Source: Bidens hawaiensis
Taxonomy: Eukaryota; Streptophyta; Magnoliopsida; Asterales; Asteraceae
Assembly: GCA_021521415.1 (NCBI GenBank)
Contig: JAIQDT010003574.1
Location: 206,398 to 270,397, forward strand
Direction of reading: 5' to 3'
Length of the DNA: 64,000 nt
In this document: in pieces, positions 30,004-41,289 of the stretch
Layout: each line of letters starts with the position of its first letter
Numbering within the stretch: position 1 is the first letter of the stretch
Notes under the pieces: model-generated
Databases searched by the model: none
Seen by the model: the letters and a program-made list of their open reading frames with translations, nothing else
Told to the model about the DNA's origin: nothing
Translations under genes and position numbers: made by a program

Positions 30004-32073
30004 TGTAAGGCCCCGAACCCGGTAGCCCTACTTTAGCGTCGGATTTACTCATAAACACAGTCCTTCAAATCAGAGTTTATTAAAACTTTTCGCGGAATAT
30101 AAAACATCAATCATTTGTTACAAAACATTAAATCTTTTCTTTGATACCATAACACAAATCTTTATATTCAAAACATCTTTACTTCTTTCTTCAGATGCCA
30201 GCCGTTCAATCCATGCCATGCGTCATCCTCTTGCTAACTCTATAATCGGCTCACCTGCGTGCATACTAAAAGTCAGCTACGCTGAGTGAGTTCTAGTTAA
30301 TCAGGCAACATACAATCTATTCCCATATATTACTTCCCGTATCCGAAGACACATATTACTACCTTAACCTTGTATAAATATCCATAGGAGGATCGTCACG
30401 TAATATCTATTAAGAGAACCATTACCATTACCCTACCATATATAATTTCCATAAGAGGAACACTATACTATCCATAGAAGGAACACTTTACTATCCATAA
30501 AAGGAACACTATACCTTTCATAAAAGGAACACTATACCTTCCATAAAAGGAACACTATACTTTATTATTTAATATCCATGTAAGGAGCTAGTCACTTCCC
30601 TTGACGATACGTGCAATATCCGAAGATCGTTCATGTACCGTCAAGCAATCAATCGTATCGATCACATATACCATACACGGCATACACATAAAATTATATC
30701 CTTTCGTTCATACTTTTTTACTTTCTTTAGTATTATCTTACTTTCATACCTTACGTTATAAAGAGCATTACGCCCTACATTCCTCGAGTATTACTAGGGC
30801 TCGGTACCCTCTTCGTAACCATACAACCATACGTTATCATTTCTTTCTTCTATTATCTCTATCATGTTCATACACATAAACATACATAACATACTTACCT
30901 TATTCTTAGCGCTGCAACCTGACAGTACGTGCAATATCCGAAGATCGTTCACGTACCATCAAGCAATCATTCATATATAACACATATATCACATAGGGCA
31001 TACACTTATCACTTAGGATAAATGTATTAACAACACATCAAGTATGCACACAGCCCCGAAAACATAACAAGGAATGGGGCTAGAAACTCACCTGAACTCT
31101 GCTTCTTTCTTCTGATAGCTGTAAATCCCTTCTCTATCTGAGCTCGGCTGACTGTACAAGTTACACGTATCAATACTCGTCTGATCTAATCTGGTGGCCT
31201 AGTATTAGCTTACTTTAACTTATCGCTTTATAATTTATTTTCTAATCAAACTTGGTTTTAGGCGAAGTTAACCCTCAGGAGAACTTAGCTCTAGGCGAAG
31301 TTAACCTTAGGCGAACTTAGCTTTACAGCGAAGTTGCCATCAGGCGAACTTGGCTTCAGGCGAAGTTGTCATCAGGCGAACTTGGCCTCAGGCGAAGTTA
31401 CCAGTTAGGCGAACTTAACTTTACAGCGAAGTTGCCATCAGGCGAACTTAGCTTGCAGGCGAAGTTCATCAGGCGAACTTAGCTTGCAGGCGAAGTTCAT
31501 CGCGTTGAAGGCGAAGTTGCCCAGATGAAGGCGAAGTTACCCAGACAGCCGCTGTTCGGTTTCTTTCCAGCATTTTGAGCGTTTTTAACACCCCTGCTAT
31601 GGTTTAATATCACCCACTACTCTTCCCGACCATCTTCGGTCGCTTATACACTAAAAAAAAACTTGGATCTTTAAACCTTAAAGATCAAGAATCATACCTT
31701 TTTGAGCTTGTTTGGATCTTGTTTAACTTGTTAACACAACTAATCGCTCTTTCTCGGTCCTGCTTGATTCTTCCCTTGGCTCGGCCGGTTCCGGCGAAGT
31801 TAGTGGGTATGTGTGTGTTAGGGAGTTTGGTGAAAATGAAAGATATTTTGGGTTTAGGGGATATTTATACCCCTGAAATCCCATGGACCTGAGGCCCATT
31901 CTCATTTAACCCATCTCTATTAATCCGAGTCCATAACCCACGTCCATTACCCGACACTAGCCCGACCCATACCAACCTCTATTCTTTTATTTATTTCCTG
32001 ATAACCCGAGTAACTTTCCCTCTATTATTAAGTAATATAATTAATATTATTTTGGAATTTTCGGGATGTTACA
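30004..32073 (-). repeat. Element D right LTR (5' LTR)
   Basis: This 2070-bp LTR is nearly identical to 25900-27937 apart from an extra ~31-bp unit and a few substitutions. It is followed by the GTTTT duplication. Confidence 0.92.
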
Positions 32074-33385
32074 GTTTTTAAATACCCGGGTTCGAGTATG
32101 GAACCGGGTTCGGGTATTGAGTAAACCATACTAACGAGTTTTCCGGTCGAGGTTTTTTCGGGTATAAATTGGATTTTTTTTTAAGTTTGCACTCTTTAGA
32201 GGTATTTTTCGGGTATACATCGGGCATTTGAAATACTCGTTTTCGGGTTTTGGAAAAACCTGATTCCGAGTATGGAACCGGTTCATGATGTTTTTGCGAA
32301 ATTCATCCGAATTGCGAAACCAAGGCTTCTCTAACTCATCCTTGGTGAAATCCTTCCATCCTGCATGTTGTTATGTCAAATGAATTCAAATGTATGTTAA
32401 TAAAATTATTATGAAATCGTATTACATAAACATATATATACCTTAAAATGCCCGATGTATACCCGAAAACCGAGTTTTTCATACTCGGAATCGGGTTTTT
32501 CCAAAACCCGAAACCGAGTATTTCAAATGCCCGATGTATACCCGAAAAATACCTTAAAATACCCCTAAAAAGTGCAAACTTTAAAAAATATCCAATTCAT
32601 ACCCGAAAAAACCTCGGAAAAAAACCCGAAAAACTCGTTAGTATGGTTTTCTCAATACCCGAACCCGGTTCCATACCCGAACCCGGGTATTTAAAAACCC
32701 GATTTGTGCACCTCTAGTCACGACTAGTTTATAGCAAGATATACACAAGACGACTTAACTACCAATAAAATACTCGTATGGTTAATGTAATTCTGGTAAC
32801 TTATCATAACGAGTTGATTAACAATAAAATACTCGTATTGGGAATATAAACTAGTCACGACGAGTTAACTAAAAATGAACTACTCGTAAGATTAATGTTT
32901 ACCAGATAAACTTATCGAGACGAGTTGGTTATCAACAAAATACTCGTATAATGGATATAAAGTAGTCGTTGACTTGTATCTCCTCGTAATGACTAGTTGA
33001 CGAAACAAACTAACCATTCCGGTTAGTGTTTTGTAAAACAAACCAGTTTGATGCATTTGGTAATCAAACACATCGTCGTGGTTAGTTTGATAAAATACTC
33101 GCGACTCTTAAGGTTTTATAATCTGCTCGTCACGACTAAAGCATATCTTATTTACTCGTGTGGCGTTGATTACGAGGGTTTAAACTTATTTATTCTTTAC
33201 GAGTAGATTATTAGTGAAACAAGTCGTTTTGGTTAGTTTATAGACACGTGACAAGTTTTAATTGGTTATATAAACTACTCGTGAATAATCATAAACTATT
33301 CGCCACGACTAGTTTATAATACCTATTTTGGGAATATGTTGAAAATGGTACCTAAAACCTGAAAAACCTAATCATAACTACCTAT

Positions 33386-34410
33386 TTGTGGGGCATACCA
33401 CCTCTCTCCCTTCTTATTCTCTTCTCCGCCAAACGTTTGGCGAGATGGGGGCTGGTGTTAGGCGGGCAGGGGCGCTAAAACCAACTTTGGCTAGACGGTT
33501 TGACGCAAGTATTTCCTTTGCTCTTAGAGCATATTCACAGTGGGTTAAGGTTTCTTAAAATTAGTCTTTGTTTTCTTATATTATATATCTTTATCTTTAT
33601 ATTTTCTATAATTAACAGTTTCCTTTTACTCATAAATACTCTCTCACCACTCTTTAAAAATATGTGGTTTTCCTTCACAAACTTACTTTTTAAACAAAGA
33701 CCAAACTTCTTATTATTTTATTTTTTGACAGAACATAGAAAATGTTTGTATAATTAACTCAACGTATGAATAGTTGATTTAGAATCCCAAGAGCACTCAT
33801 AGTGGTAAATGGGTTTGATAACGATTAAACATTGGTTAAACGCGTCAAAACTACATATTAGTGCTTAACGTAACAAATAAATGTTAATAATTTGTTAGTT
33901 ATGAAAAAAATAGGTTTAAACTTTAAAGTTAATCAAACACGAAAACCATTACTCAATTTAAAAAAAAGAACAAAAGAAGAACATTACCACCCCCCCAGGT
34001 GGACGAGAAAGAAAGGATATGGGTTGTACTAGGCACACCCCATACACCTCTTAATATGGGGCATATAGTGCAATACGCCCCATATTAAGGGGTGTTTGTC
34101 TTTTATGTTGTACTTTATATGAGGCGTATTTTGCAATACGCCCCATATTAAAGTATAATATGCCCCGTATTGTACAATACGAGCCATATAGGGTACGGTA
34201 TGACAACCTAGGCCTGTTTGACATAGGCCGAGAGCGGCAGGTGCGGTTGAGATTTCGATGAGGCAGCCAGGTCAGGGCCGGCCATGGCCTATGGCAGGGT
34301 GGTCGACGGCCATAGGCCCGACTACCCGCTAGGCCCAAAATTTTTTTAATTTTTTTTATGTATTTTTATGAAAAACGATATGTATATTTAATGTTTAAAC
34401 TTAATTAGAT
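33386..34410. other. Intergenic, AT-rich, with small repeats
   Basis: Two MITE-like starts are seen (GAGCATATTCACAGTGGG near 33528 and AGAGCACTCATAGTGG near 33790), without matched inverted ends. At 34045-34200 the motif GCAATACGCCCCATATTAA occurs twice along with inverted copies of ATATGGGGC. A 95-codon minus-strand frame across it is not supported as a gene. Confidence 0.5.
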
Positions 34411-34412
34411 AA

Positions 34413-34500
34413 CAACTAACTTGGTCTAGTGGCAAATGGGTATGACTTCCAACCCAAAGGTTGTCGGTTCAAGTCTCATTTGATGCATGTTTAAGCATAT
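34413..34500 (+). mobile_element. tRNA-derived SINE head
   Basis: A-box-like TGGTCTAGTGG (34422-34432) and B-box GGTTCAAGTC (34466-34475) are spaced as in a pol III internal promoter, within sequence resembling a tRNA 5' part. No cloverleaf acceptor stem or CCA-proximal pairing is seen, so it is a SINE head and not a tRNA gene. The 3' end is undefined. Confidence 0.5.
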
Positions 34501-34983
34501 TTTTTATACAATAGTTTTTTATACAACCCAAATCATAAATCATAACCAAGTAAGCCAAATTAAAAATTAAATTGTTTAAAACCCAACAAAATCCTCTTTT
34601 TTTACTTAAGCTCAAAATATTTTTCGCTTTCGGCCCAATTTTTTTTCCAATTCTCGGAGTCGGGCCTGAGCCAGGTGCCGATACTCGTCATTTTAAGATT
34701 TTTTTCCGTATGTTCGGGGACGACATTCACCTTTCTATGGAGGAGTTTGCCGACACGCCGTTTTTATAGTTTGTATATATTTTGTCTTATTTTGTACAAA
34801 CTCGATGTTTCGTATATGATAATGTTTTGGTTTGATGTATATACGTGTTTATTATTTTGTTAAAAAAATTTTGTTATAAAAACACATATTTTTAAACAAA
34901 ATTATTATATACAAAAAATAAAATTAAAACTAAAACTTAAAACATAAAAAGAAAAATGAAAAACATAATAAAACAAAAGTTGG

Positions 34984-35066
34984 TGGAGTTTTACTAAAAA
35001 ACCTCTCAATATGCCACACATAGCTTTATGTGTGGCATATTGAGGGGATTTTTTAGTAAAACTCCA
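34984..35066. repeat. 83-nt near-perfect hairpin
   Basis: Arms of about 39 nt (TGGAGTTTTACTAAAAAACC... and its complement ending ...TAGTAAAACTCCA) surround a ~4-nt loop with one or two mismatches. CAATATGCCACACATA is the apical arm. It could be a tiny MITE or a small-RNA precursor. The region 34501-34983 is AT-rich with no gene. Confidence 0.7.
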
Positions 35067-35697
35067 TGGTGTCTCTAGCAAATGGCTATTTTATAGAGAC
35101 CTATTTTATATAGCTTCTATTTCAAATTACCACGCATTCTCTCCTTAGGCTTAGGCTATCTGTAATACCAGGTAGAAAGGGGTGATGATAAAGCAAAAAG
35201 TATTGCCACGTAAGCAATGCACCTTTTCCACCAAGTTAATGTGATGGGTTTTTGTTATAATTACGTAATCATTAATTTTTATTTATATTAAATAATTAAA
35301 AAACAAAAGACAAGTATTTAAAAAACGAAATATTAAAAAACATACAATAAATAAACCTCGGTCTATGGGTTGTTTTGGTTGTTCGGATTGTTTAAAATTG
35401 TCATGAAAACATGATGTAAAAATGTATAAAAATATGTAAGTGTTTAAAAAAGAGTAGTATAGAAGAAAGAGTAGGAATGTAGGGTAAAAGCGAGGTATTT
35501 ATGTAGTTTTTTGAAATAAGTTTTTAAAATATTTTTTTTATTTATGGATACCTTTCACACACAAAACAGTCAAACCAAGAAACCCCTAATAGTGAGCCCC
35601 TCCACCACCCTATTCCAACAGAGGTGGAAATGGTGTTTCATGGCCATTTCTTGCACACGTGGACAACCAACCCATTTCCACCATACCATTACGTTTA

Positions 35698-36333
35698 GCA
35701 CTAAGACGATCTCCAACAGTTTCTGGTTCAAACTAGTCACATTACTTTCATGCCAGCTTTCTAAAAAATCACATTTTTTACTCCAACAATACAACTTTTC
35801 AAACCATCTTTACATTTCCACATCATCACTTAGTTTTACATTTATTTTAAATAAAAATTTTACAATACTATAAAATATTTAAATTTTATTTAAATAAATA
35901 GCAATATAATAAAATTTTACTAAAAAATAGATTAACTAAAAAATAACAAATAGATAAAAAAAATACATAATTTAACCGTTGTAAAATAGATAATAAAATC
36001 GTTAAGAAATATAGCTATTAAAAAATTTAACCATTGCCGTTACGTAAAGAATAGACACACACAAAAAATACATAAATTTTTAATTAAGTATAAAAAAATA
36101 TGTATATAAGTATAATATTTAAATATGTTTTATAAATATGGGATATATATATATATATTGGGTGAAAGATATAGTGCGGGGGGGGGGGGGGGGGGGCACA
36201 AATAGTGGTTTTTGTTGGTTTGAAAAACCAAACTTGAAATATGATTTTTAAACCAAATCCTCCATTGATTTTTTGGTTTTTAGCTTGGTTTAAACAACAC
36301 CAAAACCATCCAATGGAGATGGTCTAAGGTAAT
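35698..36333. mobile_element. MITE-like element with imperfect terminal inverted repeats
   Basis: CTAAGACGATCTCCAAC at the left and CCAATGGAGATGGTCTAAG at the right are imperfect inverted repeats of the kind common in plant PIF/Harbinger-type MITEs. A poly-G run lies at about 36179-36197. The target duplication is unclear. The flank 35067-35697 is AT-rich and without a gene. Confidence 0.4.
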
Positions 36334-36425
36334 CAACAAAACCAAAACCACAACTCACTGCTCTACAGTCAAGGCATTCAAGACAACATAATTAATTACC
36401 TATTCATCCATCTCTCCCTTAGGGG

Positions 36426-37397
36426 CAGTGGCGGATCTAGAAAATTTTCTCACAGGGGTCGGAAATCTTTTGTATCTGTACATAATTAACTATCGCTATA
36501 TAAATTTATTTTTGGTCCGGTTCTACCATCAGGTCGGGTCGAATTGCGTCGGTCATGTATATAGAAAAAATTGATAATCAAACAAAGCATTATATAACAA
36601 AAAAAAATAGTACGAGAAACTTTATTATAAATGCATAATTATTGAACAATATATCTAGCTTTGTTATATACGGGCTTTTATTTTCTGAAATCGAACCAAA
36701 ACATCATCTAGTTTGACATTTATAAGCAGGTTGTTTCTTGATGAAATAAATAAAACCATCGTTTAAACTCTCATCATCTATATGATTACGCAAATTGGAC
36801 TTCACGTACCCCATCGTCGAAAAGCAAATTTCAACGCATACGGTTGCAATGAGTAATAATGATATGAGAGGTAACTTCAATTAACGAATAAACAATACAC
36901 CAACGCAAATGAAGTAAGTGAGCAAAATAATGTATAGACGAAATATTTTTTTAGATTAAAACACTTAATTCATTAAATTTACCTGACTTATTACTTCCGT
37001 CATCATACTCCTTTTTTTTTTAAATTAGCTTAAATGTAGATTAAGTTGGGAGTTTGAGACTTGTGCTTAATAATTGAGCATAGATTAATTGAGCATTTGA
37101 GATTAAATTTGTATTTAAATTGTTTCCTACTAAACTTAAATTTAGTTGGTATATTATTTATATATATTTATATAATTAAAGTTGTAAATATGTAAAAAAA
37201 TTATTAGGGCTGGTCTCAAATTTCATAAGGTTGTTCTCGAAATCCCAATAGGGTCGTTATGTCGTGTTCGAAATCACACAGGGGTCGGGGTCAAAATTAT
37301 ACAGGGTCGGTAGGGATTTTAACACATATATACTAGTAAAAAAAAAATTTCACAGGTGTCAAGGGACCCCCCACCTCAAAGGGAGGCTACGCCATTG
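36426..37397 (-). mobile_element. Non-autonomous hAT transposon (972 bp)
   Basis: Exact 8-bp duplications CTTAGGGG lie at 36418-36425 and 37398-37405. The ends CAGTGGCGGATC and the complement of GGCTACGCCATTG are short imperfect inverted repeats typical of hAT. The orientation follows the internal transposase remnant on the minus strand (36735-36876). Confidence 0.85.
36735..36876 (-). pseudogene. hAT transposase C-terminal dimerisation remnant
   Basis: Minus-strand translation gives VCVEICFSTMGYVKSNLRN then DDESLNDGFIYF. This matches the conserved hAT C-terminal dimerisation segment (ERxFSxMKxVKSxLRNxM...LNDxL). Only this tail is left, and upstream frames are closed. Confidence 0.65.
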
Positions 37398-37401
37398 CTT
37401 A

Positions 37402-38145
37402 GGGGTGTTCTTTGGGTTCGTTATTCGGGTTTCGGGTTTTTCGGGTCGAGTTATTCGGGTTTCAAAGTTTTAAATCTTGACCCGAAACCCAACCCAAATC
37501 TCTCATGGGTTTTTGGGGTTCAGGTAATTTGGGTTCAGGTTTTTGGGGTTCGGGTAATTTGGGTTCGGGTTTTTTCGGGTTGGGTTAAACGGGTTTCGAG
37601 TATCCTAGAAAAAAAACATAAAACCGAAAAAAATGTAAAAATATAATGCTAAAATTAAAGCAACATATTATTCTTTGCTTATAACACATATAATCAAATA
37701 ATAAACTAAGCTAGCTTGATAAAACAATTCAAAAGAGTAGTAAAACTAACTCGAACCATAATCGTATTCAATCGAGCGTGATTTGGTTGTTCGATTACGA
37801 TTGCTATTAGTAATAAACAAAATTCATAAATTAATAATAAGAAATCAATCCATAATAGTTAGAATGACAACAGTCATTTAGAGCTAAATTCTGATAATTT
37901 TAGTGATTAATACTTAGTCTATTATACATAAAAATATATTTAATTTCAAAACTAAAAGTTTATTCGGGTTTTTCGGGTTGACCCAAATTTATAAATCAAA
38001 CCCGAGAACCAACCCGAATTACTTTGGTTCGGGTTCGGGTTAGGGTTAGTCTTTTCTCGGGTTTGGATTCTTCGAGTCGGGTTAGTTCGGTACGGGTTTT
38101 TTCGGGTTGGGTTTCGCGTTTCGAGTAAAACTGACAGCCCTACTC
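37402..38145. repeat. TTCGGGT-rich foldback-like element
   Basis: The stretch begins AGGGGTGTTCTTTGGGTTCG and ends ACTGACAGCCCT, with TTCGGGTT motifs in both orientations near both ends. It resembles the AGGGGTG...-type repeats at 25880, 49641 and 61467. It is low-complexity and noncoding. Confidence 0.45.
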
Positions 38146-38332
38146 TCCCTATATACACACATCAAAACACATACATACATACATACACACACTCATCTTT
38201 TTATTTCAACATCACAGTTTTCATTTAATACTATAAGAAGATACTAAACTGAGTCTACAAAATACACATTGGAGCAAGGAACTCAAACAAACGAATTAAT
38301 AAAATACAAAAAACTATTACTACCGTTTTCGC

Positions 38333-39445
38333 TCAAGAAATGCTCAACTCTTCAATGGTCTTTTTTCCTTGTTGAATCAATGCTGCCCATTTCTCAACAA
38401 ATGATCCTAGTAACTCCTTGATGGTACCAAACTTTTTTTCCAATTCCTCACTCATAGTTTGTTTTTTAACCTTTCTAGGGTCAGCAATAAGGTCAAAATG
38501 TACACACTCTAAAGCCATCTGTGCCTCATAAAGCATTTTGCTGGTAACATCTAGTTTATCCTTCGTCACTTTGGCAAAGCCTTCCCATTTTCCATACACA
38601 ATTTCATGACTTTTTAATATTTCAGCAAGCTTTAAACTTTCAAATTCCTTCTTAATGTCATCAACAGGCTCTACCTTGATCTTATTAATCAAGGTATCCA
38701 AGCTCCTACCTTTTTCTGAAAACTCTTCAAATTTGGCATCCTGTCCTTTCAGATGATGATCAATTTCAGCCTCAATTTCCTCAACAGTATTGTTGAAGAT
38801 CTCTTGTAATTGATCCACTTGATCACATGTATTCAACTCATTTGGCCTTCTAATGGAACTGATGAACTCATCATTTGTTTCATCCAGTTCCCGAAATCGT
38901 AATTGTAATTCATTCTTGTATTCTTCATAAATGTCTGGTGTGAGCTGGTCAGAAGCTACCATGGTATGAATAAAGTGCAGACACTCATTTGTTTGCCTAT
39001 TGAATTCTGATTTACAAATTAAGTTAGTCATTTTTTAAGTGTCATGTATATAAATGAAAGGATCTTTGGTTAGAATCTTACCTATGGAACAATCAATAAT
39101 GTCTGAATAAAATTGATGAGCAACATCGAAGGCAAGGTGTAGTTCAGTTTCGTCAGGCCCTAAACCGCACCACTCCTTGAAAACAAGGGATTGTTTATCC
39201 AAAAAATCTGCATAGCGTTGACCAAGTTTGTTATGCTGTTCCCATAAGGTGTTTACAGCGGTGATCAGAAACACCTTTTTCAAGTGGTAAGTGTATTCGG
39301 TTAACTGGAGAGGGTCTCCCTCTTCTTCCAACTTATCAACTACATCATGTACTGCCGCTTTAAACACTAAACCCGAATCATCTACAAATTCTTTAGTTAA
39401 AAGACTATCATACGCAAACATGTTGAAAGGTGGAAGTGTCGACAT
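38333..39445 (-). CDS. Unrecognised two-exon protein (345 aa)
   Basis: Exon 1 is 39445-39082 and exon 2 is 39006-38333, with a 75-bp GT-AG intron (CCATAG|GTAAGA ... AAATCAG|AATTC) that keeps the frame. The ATG at 39445 (MSTLPPFNMFAYDSL) is the first in frame; the open frame upstream has no ATG. I do not recognise a family. The protein is acidic and largely helical, with heptad-like Glu/Lys stretches in the C-terminal half (EEIEAEIDHHLKGQDAKFEE, EELEKKFGTIKELLG) and no signal peptide or membrane segment. A leader exon at about 49.4 kb probably belongs to it, so element B would lie in its leader intron. The frame is unbroken, so it is likely a real gene. Confidence 0.7.
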
Positions 39446-39639
39446 CGCTATCCTCTCTGATCCTTGCAAAATTTTTCATAATCACACGTAAGAACTTTTA
39501 GCTTCATAACTCATAAGTTGGAGTTCTTTGTAATCAACATTAATACAGATACAATCAATCAGGGGAAAACTTAACATCCAACATTCAACAAAGTTTTGGA
39601 TGAGATTTTATTAAGTTGGATTTGTTCGTAATCAACAAA

Positions 39640-40230
39640 CATACAACAGTATATTGGGAAAAACTTAACTTCCGTCATTCATCAAACTTTCAAGAACACA
39701 GAATCTTTTGCACATTAAATGATACAGAAATTAACTTTCAATAGCCTTTTCAAGAACACAAGATCTTACATTAAACGATACAAAAATTAACTTTCAATAT
39801 CCTTTTCAAGAACACAAGATCATTTTTATAATAGAACTTTAAACAAGACAGAAATTAAAACCTTTAAGAACACGAAAGACCAGAGATTAAATCCTTTCAA
39901 GAACACAAAATCTTTTGCATAACAAAAATTAAACAAGAAAGAAATTAAAACCCACAAAAGATCAGAAGTTAAAACCTTCCAAGAACACAAAATCTTTTGC
40001 ATAATAGAACATTAAAAAGACAGAAAATTTCAGAAATTAAAAAGTCTCAAGAACACAAAATCTTTTGCGTAAGAGAAGGTTAAAAAAAACAGAAATCAAA
40101 ACCTTTCAAGAACACAAAGATCATTTGCATAATGGAACATTAAACAAGACAAAAACTTTCAGAAATTAAAAAGGTTTCAAGAACACAAAATCTTTCGCAT
40201 AATAAGAGAACATTAAACAAGATAATGAAC
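39640..40230. repeat. AT-rich minisatellite (~55-65-bp units), broken by element B
   Basis: Units of the form CTTTCAAGAACACAAAATC + TTTTGCATAATAGAACATTA + AACAAGACAGAAATTAAAAC repeat about nine times. The array stops at the TGAAC duplication (40226-40230), and the last unit resumes at 49343 (TGAACACAAATTCTTTTGC). Confidence 0.8.
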
Positions 40231-41224
40231 TGAAGAGGTAGGTCCCAGCAGAGCCCAGTTGGACCCGCAAGACTCACCTTAAACAGGGACGTCTGCGCAG
40301 AAACCAACTGGATCCACAGGACCAACCATGCTCAGAGACGTGACGTCCTTACGCGCAGTACGCAAGCTGGTCCCGCAGGAAATGCCTCCCAATGGTGAAG
40401 GACTCCGCCTGTCCCCGCAGCCTCGGATACAAGCCATTAGGTAAGGCCACCCGCGCAGCAAGGCTACACGCACAAGGCACTTAGCTCTCATTCAGTGTCA
40501 CCTGAAGGAATGAGCGAAGCCGGGAACAATCCCGCATAAGGGCGGGAGGGGGAATACTCCCGCCCAAATAAGCCAGTCCGTACGATACGGGAAGATCTTC
40601 TGTACTGTACCTGACGAGGTATGGGAAAAAGATCTGACTAAAGATACGACAGCTTATGGACAACAGTATGGCGAGCAGCATGCTCCTACACTGTATGTCA
40701 CTATTAGCCGCTGCCTACTCACCAACTCTTGTCATACCACGTGCGTAGCCGGCAGTTGGTGGAAAAGGAATAGTATACAGCAGGCCTGGTCTCTATCAGC
40801 CGCTACCTACCCACCAACTACCAGTAGGGCACGTGCGTAGGCTACTGTTGGTGGAACAGGAACACTGTTGCAGCCGGCCATACCTCCCTGGAAACCTACC
40901 TTCGGCTATAAATACCACAAATGGTATGACCATCTCATCTTATCATATCTTATCACATTATCATCATATTATACCTGATATCTGCTCTAGCAATCTCTTA
41001 ATATACTTTTATATTTAAAGAGCAATCTAGTCTGATTCTCACGCCGGAGGGTGGTCACAAGGAGGAACCCCCCCCCCCCCCCCTTTCTCAGTGACGAGCT
41101 CACGGTGTCTGTTTTGCAGGTTATCAGAAGAACCATCTTCAAAGGGTCTAACCCCTCGTGGGAAACATCTATCTAACCCCCAGGTTATCAGTAATCTGTC
41201 CGGGGTCCGGTTAGTGTTTCTTCA
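40231..41224 (+). repeat. Element B left LTR
   Basis: This 994-bp LTR has a TATA box CTATAAATA at 40916-40924, a poly-C run of about 16 near 41070, and the CACGTG-centred repeats as in A. Confidence 0.92.
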
Positions 41225-41225
41225 T

Positions 41226-41239
41226 TGGCGCCATCCGTG
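41226..41239 (+). other. Element B primer-binding site
   Basis: TGGCGCCATCCGTG, identical to A, one base after the LTR. Confidence 0.75.
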
Positions 41240-41289
41240 CATAAAGCTAGAACTACATTTTTCTCCAGTTTTTTCAAACTTCTACAAAG

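Larger units (their letters stand above)
25900..32073 (-). mobile_element. Element D: gag-only Ty3/gypsy LTR retrotransposon
   Basis: The element has 5-bp duplications GTTTT (25895-25899 and 32074-32078). LTRs at 25900-27937 (2038 bp) and 30004-32073 (2070 bp) run TGTAAGGCCCC to GATGTTACA. An iMet-type primer site lies beside the right LTR and a polypurine tract beside the left, so it reads on the minus strand. The internal ~2.07 kb holds a leader and gag only. The LTR length difference is mainly one extra ~31-bp tandem unit in the right LTR; otherwise few substitutions were seen. Like C, it looks like a non-autonomous chromovirus relative. Confidence 0.92.
25196..33385. mobile_element. Large palindromic (foldback/TIR) element split by element D
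   Basis: With element D removed, the left arm is 25196-25894 plus 32079-32274. It is the inverted copy of the right arm 32480-33385 (about 0.9 kb each), around a ~205-bp loop. Shared landmarks include GTTTTAGGTACCATTTTCAA, TATTATAAACTAGTCGTG, TACGAGTATTTTATTG and AGAGGTGCACAAATCGGGTT. The arms are full of ACTCGT/ACGAGT motifs. No transposase is present. I could not find a clear target duplication, so the class (foldback, MULE-like or other) is open. Confidence 0.8.

Noticed and set aside
25196..33385. One large DNA transposon carrying the D gag as cargo
   Set aside because: D has its own LTRs, primer site and GTTTT duplication, so it is a later insertion and not cargo.
34051..34338. 95-codon minus-strand ORF
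   Set aside because: It is made of ATATGGGGC-type short repeats and has no domain; low-complexity artefact.
34413..34500. Functional tRNA gene
   Set aside because: A and B boxes are present but the acceptor stem and full cloverleaf are not; called a SINE head.
37402..38145. Telomere-like repeat (TTCGGGT)
   Set aside because: The plant telomere repeat is TTTAGGG; this is an irregular CGGGTT-rich foldback-like element inside the arm.
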